A stretch of DNA of 64,000 nt from Rhodoblastus acidophilus (GCF_009720655.1 NZ_WNKS01000015.1:1-64000); one strand, 5' to 3'; positions 39,544-48,118 are shown, numbered from the stretch's first letter. Notes: generated by a model from the sequence alone, not told the origin. A program made the numbers and translations.

Positions 39544-40670
39544 CGGCCGCGTTCGTGGACCGCCCTCGCGCTTCGAGACGGCCCCTGACGGATGCAGCTG
39601 ACTTTACATTAGCCCTCACCCTGAGGAGCCCGCGCGAGCGGGCGTCTCGAAGCATAGCCCGCCGTCAGACGGGCGTTCTTCGAAACGCCCTGTGGGCGGT
39701 CCACGTCTGTCTCCTCCTCCTCACCCTGGCCGCGCCAACGCGCGCCGCCCCGCTGGCCTATGTCACGGCGCAGGGGGCGGATTCCCTCTCGATCGTCGAT
39801 CTGGCGCAAGGGCGCGTGGTGGAGACGCTGAAGATCGGCAAGAAACCCGCCGGCGTCGCCGTGGCGCCGGGGGGTGAACGCATCTATGCGACCAACCCCG
39901 AGGGCCACAGCTTTTCCGTCATCGAACGCGAAAAGGGCGCGCATCGCGTGATCGCGGAAATCCCCGCCGGCGTTGGACCGCTCGGGATCGCCCTCGATCC
40001 CACGGGCAAAACCATCTTTGTCGCCGACTGGTATGCCGACGAGGTCCACATCTTCGACGCCGACAGCCTGCAAAAAGCCGGCGCGGCCAAAGTCGGCCAG
40101 TCGCCGGCCGGCATGGCCAGCGATCCGCAAGGCAAGTTTTTGTACGTCGCCAATCGCGAGAGCGATTCCGTTTCCGTGGTCGACATTTCCGCGCGCAAGA
40201 CGGTCGCGACGATTCCCGTCGGCAAGGCGCCGTTCGGCGTCACCTACGACCCCAGCGGCCCCCGCCTGTTCGTCGCCAATGTGCAATCCGGCGACGTCTC
40301 GGTGATCGACCCGGAGTCGCGCCGCGAGACGCGGCGGCTGAAAGTGCGCAGCTTTCCCTACGCCATCGCGCTGGCGCCGGATCGAAAAATCTTCGTCACC
40401 AACCAGCACGACGACAGCGTGTCCGTCTTCGACGGCGAGACGCTCGAAGAGCTGAGGACATTGGACGTGTGCGGCTATCCCGAAGGGGTTTTGGCGGTGG
40501 ACGGCGCGGTCTATGTCGCCTGCTGGATGGACGACGTCCTCGCCCGCATCGACGCCACCACCCTCGCCGTCACGCAAAAAATTCCCGTTGCGGCGAGCCC
40601 GCGCGCCTTCGGCCAGTTCGTCGCGCCCGCCCTCACGCCGCAACCGCGCCTTCACGGGCGAGCGGAGTGA
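39540..40670 (+). CDS. YVTN-type beta-propeller protein with repeat-derived N-terminus
   Basis: A 376-residue protein whose last 300 residues are a YVTN/NHL beta-propeller with repeated (Y/F)VANxxSxSVSVxD-like blades, probably in the periplasm. GTG at 39540 overlaps the SRPBCC stop. The first about 57 codons lie in a GTGGACCGCCC palindromic repeat (39551-39712), and the hydrophobic signal-like stretch (VHVCLLLLTLAAPTRAA) only begins at residue 54. No ATG, GTG or TTG lies in frame between residue 6 and that stretch. Either export tolerates the long basic leader or the repeat has displaced the original start. Homologues often accompany PQQ-dependent alcohol oxidation, which fits the MxaD-like neighbour. 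Confidence 0.75.
   Translation: MTAAFVDRPRASRRPLTDAADFTLALTLRSPRERASRSIARRQTGVLRNALWAVHVCLLLLTLAAPTRAAPLAYVTAQGADSLSIVDLAQGRVVETLKIGKKPAGVAVAPGGERIYATNPEGHSFSVIEREKGAHRVIAEIPAGVGPLGIALDPTGKTIFVADWYADEVHIFDADSLQKAGAAKVGQSPAGMASDPQGKFLYVANRESDSVSVVDISARKTVATIPVGKAPFGVTYDPSGPRLFVANVQSGDVSVIDPESRRETRRLKVRSFPYAIALAPDRKIFVTNQHDDSVSVFDGETLEELRTLDVCGYPEGVLAVDGAVYVACWMDDVLARIDATTLAVTQKIPVAASPRAFGQFVAPALTPQPRLHGRAE
39551..39712. repeat. GGGCGGTCCAC repeat family, copy 2 (coding)
   Basis: GTGGACCGCCCTCG..CTTCGAGACG at the left is inverted at the right as CGTCTCGAAG..GGGCGGTCCACG, with TAGCCCTCACCCTGAGGAGC in the middle. It lies entirely inside the beta-propeller reading frame. Confidence 0.72.
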
Positions 40671-40703
40671 AAAGACGGGTTTTCGCCAAGACCGTCTCCG
40701 GAC

Positions 40704-42095
40704 TCATGCGGGGCCGATCATTTTGCGCGCATCGACCCATTTGTCGAAATCTTCCGCGCTGACGAGGCCAAGCGCGAGCGCGGCCTCGCGCAGGCTGAGA
40801 TCGTGCGCGGCGGCGTGATGGGCGATTTGCGCCGCCTTGTCGTAGCCGAGCACGGGAACGAGCGCCGTGACCAGCATCAGCGAGCGCTCGACGTTTTTCG
40901 CGATTTTTTGCGGGTTCGGCTGCATGCCCTCGACAAGGTTTTTGCGAAAGCTGACGCAGCCGTCCGCCAGCAGGATCATGGATTGCAGCAGATTATGGAT
41001 GATCAGCGGCTTTTGCGCGTTCATCTGCAAATGTCCGCCGGCGCCCCCCAGACCCACGGCGACATCGTTGGCGCTGACCTGCATCGCGATCATGGTCAAA
41101 ACCTCTGTCTGCGTCGGGTTCACCTTTCCCGGCATGATCGAGGAGCCCGGCTCGTTTTCCGGCAGGGACAATTCGCCGAGACCGGCGCGGGGGCCGCAGG
41201 CTTCGAGGCGTATGTCGTCGGCGATCTTTTTCAGCGAGCCCGCGAGCGTGCGCAGCACGCCGGAAAGATGGACGAGCGCGTCATGGCTACCCTGCGCCGC
41301 GAATGTGTTGGGGGCGGTGACAAACGGGTGTTGCGTGAGCGCCGCCAGCTCCATGGTCGCGGTCTCGCCGAAATTTTTGGGGGCGTTGACGCCCGTGCCG
41401 ACTGCCGTGCCGCCGAGGGCCAAGCGAAAAACCCCCTTCAGCGCGTCGTTGATGCGGTCGAGATTGTCGTCAAGCAGAGCCGAAAAGCCGGAAAACTCCT
41501 GGCCGAGCGTGAGCGGCGTCGCGTCCTGCAAATGGGTGCGGCCGATCCTGACGATTTCCGACCACGTGTGCGCCTTGGCGGCGAGGCTGTCGCGCAGGTC
41601 CGTGACGGCAGGGATCAGCCGGCGTGTCGCCGTCAGCGCCGCCGCAATGTGCATGGCGCTGGGAAACGTGTCGTTGGAGGATTGCGACCTGTTGGCGTGG
41701 TCGTTGGGATGGACCGGGGTTTTGCTCCCCAGCGCCGTCCCCGAAAAACGGCAGCACAGGTTTGAAATCACCTCATTGACGTTCATGTTGAACTGCGTGC
41801 CGCTGCCGCTGATCCAGACCGGAAGCGGAAAATTTTCGAAAAGATCCCCGGAGAGGATGACGTCGCAGGCTTTTTCGATCAGGCGGGCTGTTTCCGCGTC
41901 GAGCTGGCCGAGCGCGGCATTGGCGTGGGCGCAGGCTTTTTTGAGCAGCGCATAGGCTTCCACCATTTCCGGCGGCATTTTCTCGCGGCCGATGACAAAA
42001 TTTTGCAGGGCCCGCTGGGTTTGCGCGCCCCACAGTTTTTTTGCGGGAACGCGGACCTCGCCCAGCGCGTCCTGTTCGATGCGGAAATTGTCCAT
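40704..42095 (-). CDS. fumC: Fumarate hydratase class II
   Basis: A 463-residue iron-independent fumarase (fumarate to L-malate, TCA cycle). Family landmarks are [29 protein letters not shown] with the active-site His, GRTHLQDA, and the signature [13 protein letters not shown] containing the catalytic Ser of the flexible loop. Length is normal. It is convergent with the beta-propeller gene and probably monocistronic; two repeat elements fill the space between its start and dps. Confidence 0.95.
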   Translation of the reverse strand: MDNFRIEQDALGEVRVPAKKLWGAQTQRALQNFVIGREKMPPEMVEAYALLKKACAHANAALGQLDAETARLIEKACDVILSGDLFENFPLPVWISGSGTQFNMNVNEVISNLCCRFSGTALGSKTPVHPNDHANRSQSSNDTFPSAMHIAAALTATRRLIPAVTDLRDSLAAKAHTWSEIVRIGRTHLQDATPLTLGQEFSGFSALLDDNLDRINDALKGVFRLALGGTAVGTGVNAPKNFGETATMELAALTQHPFVTAPNTFAAQGSHDALVHLSGVLRTLAGSLKKIADDIRLEACGPRAGLGELSLPENEPGSSIMPGKVNPTQTEVLTMIAMQVSANDVAVGLGGAGGHLQMNAQKPLIIHNLLQSMILLADGCVSFRKNLVEGMQPNPQKIAKNVERSLMLVTALVPVLGYDKAAQIAHHAAAHDLSLREAALALGLVSAEDFDKWVDARKMIGPA

Positions 42096-42158
42096 ACGGC
42101 CTCCGCCTGAAACGTCTCCTGCGTAAGACCATTAACGCGGCTTTCCGTTCCGGGCGGG

Positions 42159-42276
42159 CGAGGCCGCCCGCCCTTCGAGACGTTGAGGGCTATTCTTTCA
42201 GAAAACAGCTTGGATTAGCCCTCATCCTGAGGAAGCCGCCGGAAGGCGGCTGTCTCGAAGGAGAGGGCGGTCCACG
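42159..42276. repeat. GGGCGGTCCAC repeat family, copy 3
   Basis: GCCCTTCGAGACG at the left, TAGCCCTCATCCTGAGGA in the middle, then an inner GCCGCCGGAAGGCGGC palindrome, GTCTCGAAGG and GGGCGGTCCACG. Block order matches the copies at 11214 and 39551. Confidence 0.7.
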
Positions 42277-42281
42277 AATTA

Positions 42282-42404
42282 TACGGTTTCCGCAAGATCG
42301 CTTCGCGATCCGCGAAAACGAAATCGCGCGAAAATCCTCCAAGCGAAGGGCGGATTTCCGCGCGAACGGAATACGATTTCCGAACTGATCGTTCGGAAAT
42401 CGTA
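42282..42404 (+). repeat. TA-flanked palindromic element, 123-bp copy abutting dps stop
   Basis: By eye identical at every base to the copy at 11653-11775, which lies 30 kb away. The hairpin end touches the dps stop (TAA, complement of 42405-42407). Perfect identity suggests recent duplication or gene conversion. Confidence 0.88.
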
Positions 42405-42890
42405 TTATTCCTCCAGCAGGCTGCGCAGCATCCACGCGGTCTTTTCATGCACGTCGAGGCGCTGCGTCAGCAGGTCGGCGGTGGGTTGGTCGTTGGCGTC
42501 GTTGACCAGCGGGAACAGGTCGCGGGCCGTCCGGGCCGTCGCCTCCTGCGCGTCCACCAGATGCTGAATCATGTCGGTGGCCGCCGGCACGCCTTCGACC
42601 TCCTGGATCGACGCGAGTTTCGAAAACTCCTTGTAGGTGCCGGGCGCCGGGAAACCCAGCGAACGGATGCGCTCGGCGATCAGGTCCAGCGCGGTCCATT
42701 GCTCGGTATATTGCTGCATGAACATCACGTGCAGCGTGTTGAACATCGGACCCTTCACGTTCCAGTGGAAATTGTGGGTCATCAGGTAGAGCGTGTAGGA
42801 ATCGGCCAGCAGATGCGACAGGCCTGCCGCAATTTTCTTGCGCACGTCTTCGGGAATGCCGATGTTGATGGTGGGCTTCTTGGTCATCAT
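42405..42890 (-). CDS. dps: Dps family ferritin-like protein
   Basis: A 161-residue DNA-protection/iron-storage protein that oxidises Fe2+ at inter-subunit sites in a dodecameric shell and shields DNA from peroxide. The Dps ferroxidase segment THNFHWNVKGPMF (residues 38-50) supplies the histidine, and DLIAERIRSLG (68-78) the acidic partners. A Lys-rich N-terminus (MMTKKP) may contact DNA. It is divergent from the helicase-dinB operon, so two stress-related units share the region 42891-43050. Confidence 0.92.
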   Translation of the reverse strand: MMTKKPTINIGIPEDVRKKIAAGLSHLLADSYTLYLMTHNFHWNVKGPMFNTLHVMFMQQYTEQWTALDLIAERIRSLGFPAPGTYKEFSKLASIQEVEGVPAATDMIQHLVDAQEATARTARDLFPLVNDANDQPTADLLTQRLDVHEKTAWMLRSLLEE

Positions 42891-43016
42891 GATCTCCGTT
42901 GCAAATTTTTCGTTCGAATTGGCGCCTGGGGCTGAGCTATATATGGCGGTGCGCTCGCGTTTGCGCCAACAGAAAAGATTCGGTTTTTTGATCGGAAATT
43001 CCGATTAATCGCCCGT

Positions 43017-43051
43017 TTGGCGCGCCCGCGCGTTCGTTTTATGTTCAGGCG
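43017..43051 (+). promoter_or_regulatory. LexA-type SOS box over a promoter for helicase-dinB
   Basis: GTTC-GTTTTAT-GTTC at 43032-43046 matches the alphaproteobacterial LexA site GTTC-N7-GTTC exactly. It overlaps a candidate -10 (TATGTT, 43040-43045) placed 17 bp after a candidate -35 (TTGGCG, 43017-43022). The predicted start of transcription falls on or next to the GTG start codon at 43051, and there is no ribosome site, so the mRNA may be leaderless. Confidence 0.68.
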
Positions 43052-45105
43052 TGCAGACCAGCGATTCGCTTATCGGGGAGGGATACCTCGCCAAACTCAA
43101 CGACGCCCAGCGCCGGGCCGCCGTCTTTCCGGGCGCGGAGCGGGCGCTGCTGGTGATCGCCGGGGCGGGCTCGGGCAAGACCAACACGCTCGCCCACCGG
43201 GTCGCCCATCTGATCGTCACCGGCGCCGATCCGCGCCGCATCCTGCTCATGACCTTTTCGCGCCGCGCCGCCAGCGAAATGGTGTCGCGCGTGCGGCGCA
43301 TCTGCAAGGAAGCGCTCGGCCAACGCGCCGACGTGCTGGCCGACGCCCTCACCTGGGCCGGCACGTTTCACAGCATTGGCGCGCGTCTGCTGCGCGAGCA
43401 GGCGCTGAACATCGGGCTCGATCCCGATTTCACCATCCACGACCGCGAGGATTCGGCCGATCTCCTGAATCTCGCGCGGCACGATCTCGGCCTGTCCAAG
43501 ACCGAAAAACGCTTTCCCGCAAAGGGGACGTGTCTGGCGATCTATTCGCGCGCGGTGAATTCCGAAGCGCCGTTGGAAGAGGTTTTGGGAAAACAGTTTC
43601 CGTGGTGCGCGGGCTGGGCGGATGAGCTTCGAAAAGTGTTTGGGGCTTATGTCGAGGCCAAGCAGGCGCAAAACGTGCTCGATTACGACGACCTGCTGCT
43701 CTACTGGGCGCAGATGATGCAGGAGCCGGCGCTCGCGGAAGAGTTTTCCGCGCGGTTCGACCATGTGCTGGTGGACGAATACCAGGACACCAATCGCTTG
43801 CAGGCCAGCATTTTGTTTGGCCTCAAGCCGGACGGGCGCGGCCTGACGGCGGTGGGCGACGACGCGCAGTCCATCTATGCGTTCCGCGCCGCCGAGGTGC
43901 GCAACATTCTGGATTTTCCGCAAAAGTTTGCGCCGCCCGCCGAGGTGGTGACGCTGGAGCGCAATTATCGCTCGACGCAAGCCATTCTGGAGGCCGCTAA
44001 CGGCGTCATCGCGCTGGCTAAGGAGCGGTTCACCAAGAACCTGTGGACCGAGCGGCAAACCGCCGAGCGCCCCGCGCTGGTGATCGTGCGCGACGAAACC
44101 GATCAGGCCAACTTCGTCGCCGAAAAAGTTCTGGAGGCGCGCGAAACCGGGATGCGGCTGAAGGACCAGGCGGTGCTGTTTCGCGCCGCCCATCATTCCG
44201 GGCCGCTGGAAATCGAACTGACCCGCCGCAACATTCCCTTCGTCAAATTCGGCGGCCTCAAATTTTTGGACAGCGCCCATGTGAAGGACATTCTGGCCTT
44301 CCTGCGCTTTTCGCAAAACCCGCGCGACCGCATGTCCGGCTTCCGCCTGCTGCAACTTTTGCCCGGCGTCGGGCCGGCGGCGGCGCGGAAAATTTTGGAC
44401 AAGATCGCGCCCGAGGCGGCGCCGCTGCAGATGCTGGCGTCGCTGCCGGCGCCGGCGAAAGCCGGCGAGCACTGGGGCGCGCTGGTGGAGGTTTTGCGCG
44501 CGCCTTCGTCCTGGCCCGGCGATCTCGCGCGGGCAAAAAACTGGTACGAGCCGCATCTCGACCGGCTGCACGAGGATTCCGTCACGCGGAAGATCGATCT
44601 CGCGCAATTGGAGGTCATCGCCCAAAACTATCCGTCGCGCGAAAAATTTTTGACCGAACTCACGCTCGATCCGCCCGACGCCACCAGCGCCGAAGCCGGG
44701 CCGCCATTGCGCGACGAGGATTACCTCATTCTCTCCACCATCCATTCCGCCAAGGGGCAGGAGTGGAAAAGCGTTTTTGTTCTCAACGTCGTGGACGGCT
44801 GCATCCCCTCCGACCTCGCCACCGGGACCAGCGCCGAGATCGAGGAGGAGCGCCGGTTGCTCTATGTCGCCATGACCCGCGCCAAGGACCATTTGCGCTT
44901 GGTCACGCCGCAACGCTTTTTTACCCACGGCCAGCACGCGCGGGGCGACCGCCACGTCTATGCCGCGCGCAGCCGCTTCATTCCGACCGAAATTCTGGGA
45001 CATTTCGACACGATCGGCTGGCCGGCGGTCCGCGCGGACGAAAAAGGGCCGGATTCGAAAACCCGCGTCAACCTGAGCGCGCGCATGCGCGGCATGTGGA
45101 AATGA
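43051..45105 (+). CDS. UvrD-like DNA helicase coupled to dinB
   Basis: A 684-residue superfamily 1A helicase, distinct from the 781-residue one at 33370. Walker A is GAGSGKT (38-44), Walker B VDEYQDTN, motif III GDDAQSIYAFRAA, motif IV LERNYRST, motif V STIHSAKGQEWK, and motif VI VAMTRAKDHL. It is shorter and lacks the Tudor-like C-terminal tail, so it should not bind RNA polymerase the way PcrA does. GTG at 43051 lies 5 bp after the SOS box, and the stop overlaps the dinB start (ATGA). The context suggests a damage-induced helicase that works with the translesion polymerase. Confidence 0.9.
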   Translation: MQTSDSLIGEGYLAKLNDAQRRAAVFPGAERALLVIAGAGSGKTNTLAHRVAHLIVTGADPRRILLMTFSRRAASEMVSRVRRICKEALGQRADVLADALTWAGTFHSIGARLLREQALNIGLDPDFTIHDREDSADLLNLARHDLGLSKTEKRFPAKGTCLAIYSRAVNSEAPLEEVLGKQFPWCAGWADELRKVFGAYVEAKQAQNVLDYDDLLLYWAQMMQEPALAEEFSARFDHVLVDEYQDTNRLQASILFGLKPDGRGLTAVGDDAQSIYAFRAAEVRNILDFPQKFAPPAEVVTLERNYRSTQAILEAANGVIALAKERFTKNLWTERQTAERPALVIVRDETDQANFVAEKVLEARETGMRLKDQAVLFRAAHHSGPLEIELTRRNIPFVKFGGLKFLDSAHVKDILAFLRFSQNPRDRMSGFRLLQLLPGVGPAAARKILDKIAPEAAPLQMLASLPAPAKAGEHWGALVEVLRAPSSWPGDLARAKNWYEPHLDRLHEDSVTRKIDLAQLEVIAQNYPSREKFLTELTLDPPDATSAEAGPPLRDEDYLILSTIHSAKGQEWKSVFVLNVVDGCIPSDLATGTSAEIEEERRLLYVAMTRAKDHLRLVTPQRFFTHGQHARGDRHVYAARSRFIPTEILGHFDTIGWPAVRADEKGPDSKTRVNLSARMRGMWK

Positions 45106-46190
45106 CCGCGCCGGAGCGGGTCAGGAAGATTATTCACATCGACATGGACGCGTTCTTCGCGTCGGTGGAGCAGCGCGACAATCCGGTTTTCCGCGGCAAG
45201 CCGTTGGCCGTGGGCTATGGCCGCGCGCGCGGCGTCGTTGCGGCGGCGAGCTATGAGGCGCGCGCCTTTGGCGTCCATTCCGCCATGCCCTCGGTGACGG
45301 CGCAGCGCAAATGCCCGGAGCTGATTTTCACCCCGCCGCGCTTCGACGTGTACCGCGCGGTGTCGCTGCAGATTCGCAACATATTCGCCCGCCACACGCC
45401 GCTGATCGAGCCGTTGTCGCTGGACGAAGCCTATCTCGACCTCACCGATTTTCTCCAGGACGGCGAGACGGCGACGCAGGCGGCGGAAACCATTCGCGCG
45501 GCCATTTTTGCCGAGACCGGGCTCACCGCTTCGGCGGGCGTGTCCTACAACAAGTTCCTGGCGAAGATGGCGTCGGACCAGCGCAAGCCCAATGGCCTGT
45601 TCGTCATCACCCCGAAACAGGGGCCGGCGTTCGTCGCGGCTCTGCCGGTGCGCAAATTCCATGGCGTCGGCCCGGCGACCGCCGACAGGATGAAAAAACT
45701 CGGCATCGAGACCGGCGAGGATTTGCGCGCCCGCGACCCGAAATTTTTGACCCGTCACTTCGGCAAGGCCGGCGCCTTTTACGCGGCCATTGCGCGCGGC
45801 GAGGATCATCGCCCGGTCAAACCCAACCGCGAGCGAAAAAGCATCGGAGCCGAAAGCACGTTTCTCCAGGACATATTCACGCCCGAAGCCATGCGGGAAA
45901 AAATCGCGCCGATCGTGACAAAGGTGTTTTCCGCCTGCGAGCGGCTGCGCATGTTCGGCCGCACGGTCACGGTCAAAGTCAAATATTCCGATTTCCAGCA
46001 ACTCACCCGCGCGCACACGGAAAGCGCGCCCGTTGGTTCTTGCGACGATTTGTCACGTCGGGCGCTCGACCTGCTAAGACCTTTGTTCCCGTCGGCCAAA
46101 GGGGTGCGGTTGCTCGGGGTCACCGTCTCTGGGTTCGAGGGAACGCGGGCGGAAGACGATCAACTCGGGTTTTCGTTTCGTCGCGACTAA
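45102..46190 (+). CDS. dinB: DNA polymerase IV
   Basis: A 362-residue Y-family translesion polymerase. Catalytic carboxylates are in HIDMDAFFASVEQ (Asp14) and LSLDEAYLD (Asp108, Glu109). The thumb helix-hairpin-helix segment (KFHGVGPATADRMKKLGI) and a C-terminal little-finger domain follow, ending in QLGFSFRRD. QLGF is the beta-clamp binding motif, so the polymerase can be loaded on the sliding clamp. The ATG overlaps the helicase stop (ATGA). Expression is probably LexA controlled through the shared promoter. Confidence 0.95.
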   Translation: MTAPERVRKIIHIDMDAFFASVEQRDNPVFRGKPLAVGYGRARGVVAAASYEARAFGVHSAMPSVTAQRKCPELIFTPPRFDVYRAVSLQIRNIFARHTPLIEPLSLDEAYLDLTDFLQDGETATQAAETIRAAIFAETGLTASAGVSYNKFLAKMASDQRKPNGLFVITPKQGPAFVAALPVRKFHGVGPATADRMKKLGIETGEDLRARDPKFLTRHFGKAGAFYAAIARGEDHRPVKPNRERKSIGAESTFLQDIFTPEAMREKIAPIVTKVFSACERLRMFGRTVTVKVKYSDFQQLTRAHTESAPVGSCDDLSRRALDLLRPLFPSAKGVRLLGVTVSGFEGTRAEDDQLGFSFRRD

Positions 46191-46316
46191 GTGCCGAGGC
46201 ATGCGTTGACGCAAAGTCACTGTTACCGTTTTTCGTCTTGAACTGTGAATTTAGATCGCCGAAACAGTGTCTAAGCGCACCTTGAGGCGCGGCGGCAAGG
46301 AACAAGGCGTCATGCC

Positions 46317-46607
46317 GTGACAAGAAGCAAGCACCAGGACCCCGTTCTCGTCGAGTCGTTGCTGCGCAAAGGCCTGGAGACCATGCTGTCCGGCGATGTC
46401 GAGGCTGGCAAGTCGATCCTGCGCGATTATATCAAGGCCACGGTCGGCTTCGAGAAATTGGGCGAAGCGACCGCCACCCCGCCCAAGAGTCTCATCCGCA
46501 TGTTCGGCCCGAGCGGAAATCCCCAGGCGCGAAATCTTTTCGGCGTTATCGGCTACCTGCAAAAGCGGGCTGGCCTGGAGCTCCAGGTCACCCCGCAAAG
46601 GCGATAA
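46317..46607 (+). CDS. Orphan HigA-like antitoxin / addiction-module regulator
   Basis: A 96-residue protein of the family annotated as probable addiction-module antidote (HigA-like). It has the conserved block AGKSILRDYIKATVGFEKLG, a helix-turn-helix (TPPKSLIRMFGPSGNPQARNLFGVIGYLQ region, split over residues 54-83) and a short C-terminal beta segment. These are normally encoded just after a RelE/HigB toxin, but the 126 bp upstream (46191-46316) holds no toxin frame. GTG at 46317 follows a weak site. It may be a solitary remnant or a plain regulator. Confidence 0.78.
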   Translation: MTRSKHQDPVLVESLLRKGLETMLSGDVEAGKSILRDYIKATVGFEKLGEATATPPKSLIRMFGPSGNPQARNLFGVIGYLQKRAGLELQVTPQRR

Positions 46608-46610
46608 TTT

Positions 46611-46714
46611 AGAGCGTTTTCGAGCGAAGTGGATGCCGGTTCGCGTGAAGAAAACGCGTAGAAACAAAAAACCAGAGCTCGTTCGGTGAACGGGAGTTCA
46701 CCGAACGAGCTCTA
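46611..46714 (+). repeat. AGAGC-element with terminal hairpin, copy 2, overlapping cysG stop
   Basis: Same 104-bp unit as 26690-26793. The terminal hairpin is longer here, with perfect 18-bp arms AGAGCTCGTTCGGTGAAC / GTTCACCGAACGAGCTCT (46674-46691, 46696-46713) and a 4-nt loop. The cysG stop codon (complement of 46712-46714) lies in the outermost bases. Confidence 0.87.
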
Positions 46715-48118
46715 GTTCACCGGACTGGGCGCGTACCAGTTCAATTTTTCGCGCAGCTTCACCACATCGCCGATGATGATGATCGTCGGCCCTTTCAGGC
46801 CCGCCGCCTTGGCCTTGTCGCCGAGGTCGGCGATCGTGCCGGTGACGGTGACCTGATTTGACCGCGTGCCATTTTCGATGATGGCGGCGGGCAGGGCCGG
46901 ATCGGCGCCGCGTTTCAAGAACTCGCCCATCAGGAAATCGAGGTGGGCGAGGCCCATGTAGACCGCCACGGTCTGGTTCGGCCGCAGCAGCGTCGACCAG
47001 TCGAGATCGATCGGCCCCTCGCGGCCGTGGCCGGTGACGAACACGCAGGATTGCGCGTAATCGCGATGGGTGAGCGGAATTCCGGCGTAGGACGAGCACC
47101 CGGCGGCGGCGGTGACGCCGGGCACGACCTGGAAGGGAATGCTGTGCCCGGCGAGCGTGTCGATTTCCTCGCCGCCGCGCCCGAAAATGAAGGGGTCGCC
47201 GCCCTTGAGCCGCAGCACGCGCTTGCCCTGCTTCGCGAGCTTCACCATGAGTTCGCCGATTTCCTCCTGCGGCAGCGCATGGTTGGAGCGTTTTTTGCCC
47301 ACATAGATGCGTTCGGCGTCGCGACGCACGCGCTCCAGAATGGTGGGTTCGACCAGCCGGTCGTAGAGCACCACGTCCGCCTTCTGCATCAGCCGGAAGG
47401 CGCGGAAGGTGAGCAGGTCCGGATCGCCCGGGCCGGCGCCGACCAGATAGACCTCGCCCCTGACCTCGGCGTCCGGGGAGGAGCCGTCGGGCCGGGTGCG
47501 CCAGATCTCATGGTCGAGCACCGCGCGCGCGCCGTTCTCGTCGCCCGCCAGCGCCATTTCGACAGCCGGGCCCTCGTAAAAACGCTCCCAGAAGCGCAGC
47601 CGCGCCGAATGGCTTGACAGTTTTTGGGCGAGGGCCGCGCGGCCTTCGCCGGCGAGCGCGGCGAGCCGCCCATAGGACGCCGGGATCAGCGTTTCCAGCC
47701 GCGCCTTCAGCATGCGCCCGAGCAGCGGCGCCTCGCCCCCCGTCGAGATGGCGACGATCAGCGGCGAACGGTCGAGCACGGAGGGATTGATGAAATCGCT
47801 CAATTCGGGATGATCGGCGACATTGACCAGCGCCCCCGCCGCTTTCGCGCGCGCGACCAGGGCCTCGTCGGGCGCGTCGTCGCCATCGGGCGCGAAATAG
47901 CACAGCGCGCAGTGTTCGAAAGCGTCGTTCGCCGCGAGGTCGCCGCGCAGGCAGCGGTTGGCGAGGCCCAAAAACTCCTCGTGAGGTTTTTTGGCGAACA
48001 GAACGACTTTGGCGCCGCTGGAGAGCAGCGTGGCGGCGCGCCGCGCCGCGATGGGGCCATCGCCGACGACAGCGACGCGCCGGCCCTGAAGGGAGAGGAA
48101 GAGAGGTTGCCGGTCCAT
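46712..48118 (-). CDS. cysG: Siroheme synthase
   Basis: A 468-residue multifunctional protein. The N-terminal NAD domain (VAVVGDGPIAARRA near residues 15-28) performs precorrin-2 dehydrogenation and ferrochelation. The C-terminal SUMT domain (VGAGPGDPDLLTFRAFRLMQ, then YDRLV) methylates uroporphyrinogen III. The product siroheme serves sulfite and nitrite reductases. Start lies 1 bp after the ybiB-like stop, so the two are co-transcribed; such pairs usually stand in assimilatory nitrate/sulfate loci, but no reductase gene is near. The stop codon sits inside a repeat hairpin. Confidence 0.93.
   Translation of the reverse strand: MDRQPLFLSLQGRRVAVVGDGPIAARRAATLLSSGAKVVLFAKKPHEEFLGLANRCLRGDLAANDAFEHCALCYFAPDGDDAPDEALVARAKAAGALVNVADHPELSDFINPSVLDRSPLIVAISTGGEAPLLGRMLKARLETLIPASYGRLAALAGEGRAALAQKLSSHSARLRFWERFYEGPAVEMALAGDENGARAVLDHEIWRTRPDGSSPDAEVRGEVYLVGAGPGDPDLLTFRAFRLMQKADVVLYDRLVEPTILERVRRDAERIYVGKKRSNHALPQEEIGELMVKLAKQGKRVLRLKGGDPFIFGRGGEEIDTLAGHSIPFQVVPGVTAAAGCSSYAGIPLTHRDYAQSCVFVTGHGREGPIDLDWSTLLRPNQTVAVYMGLAHLDFLMGEFLKRGADPALPAAIIENGTRSNQVTVTGTIADLGDKAKAAGLKGPTIIIIGDVVKLREKLNWYAPSPVN

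Larger units (their letters stand above)
42096..42404. other. fumC-dps intergenic region filled by repeats
   Basis: 309 bp without a gene. It contains the fumC upstream sequence, copy 3 of the GGTCCAC repeat family (42159-42276) and, 5 bp further, a full TA-flanked element (42282-42404) that reaches the dps stop codon. Confidence 0.7.
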
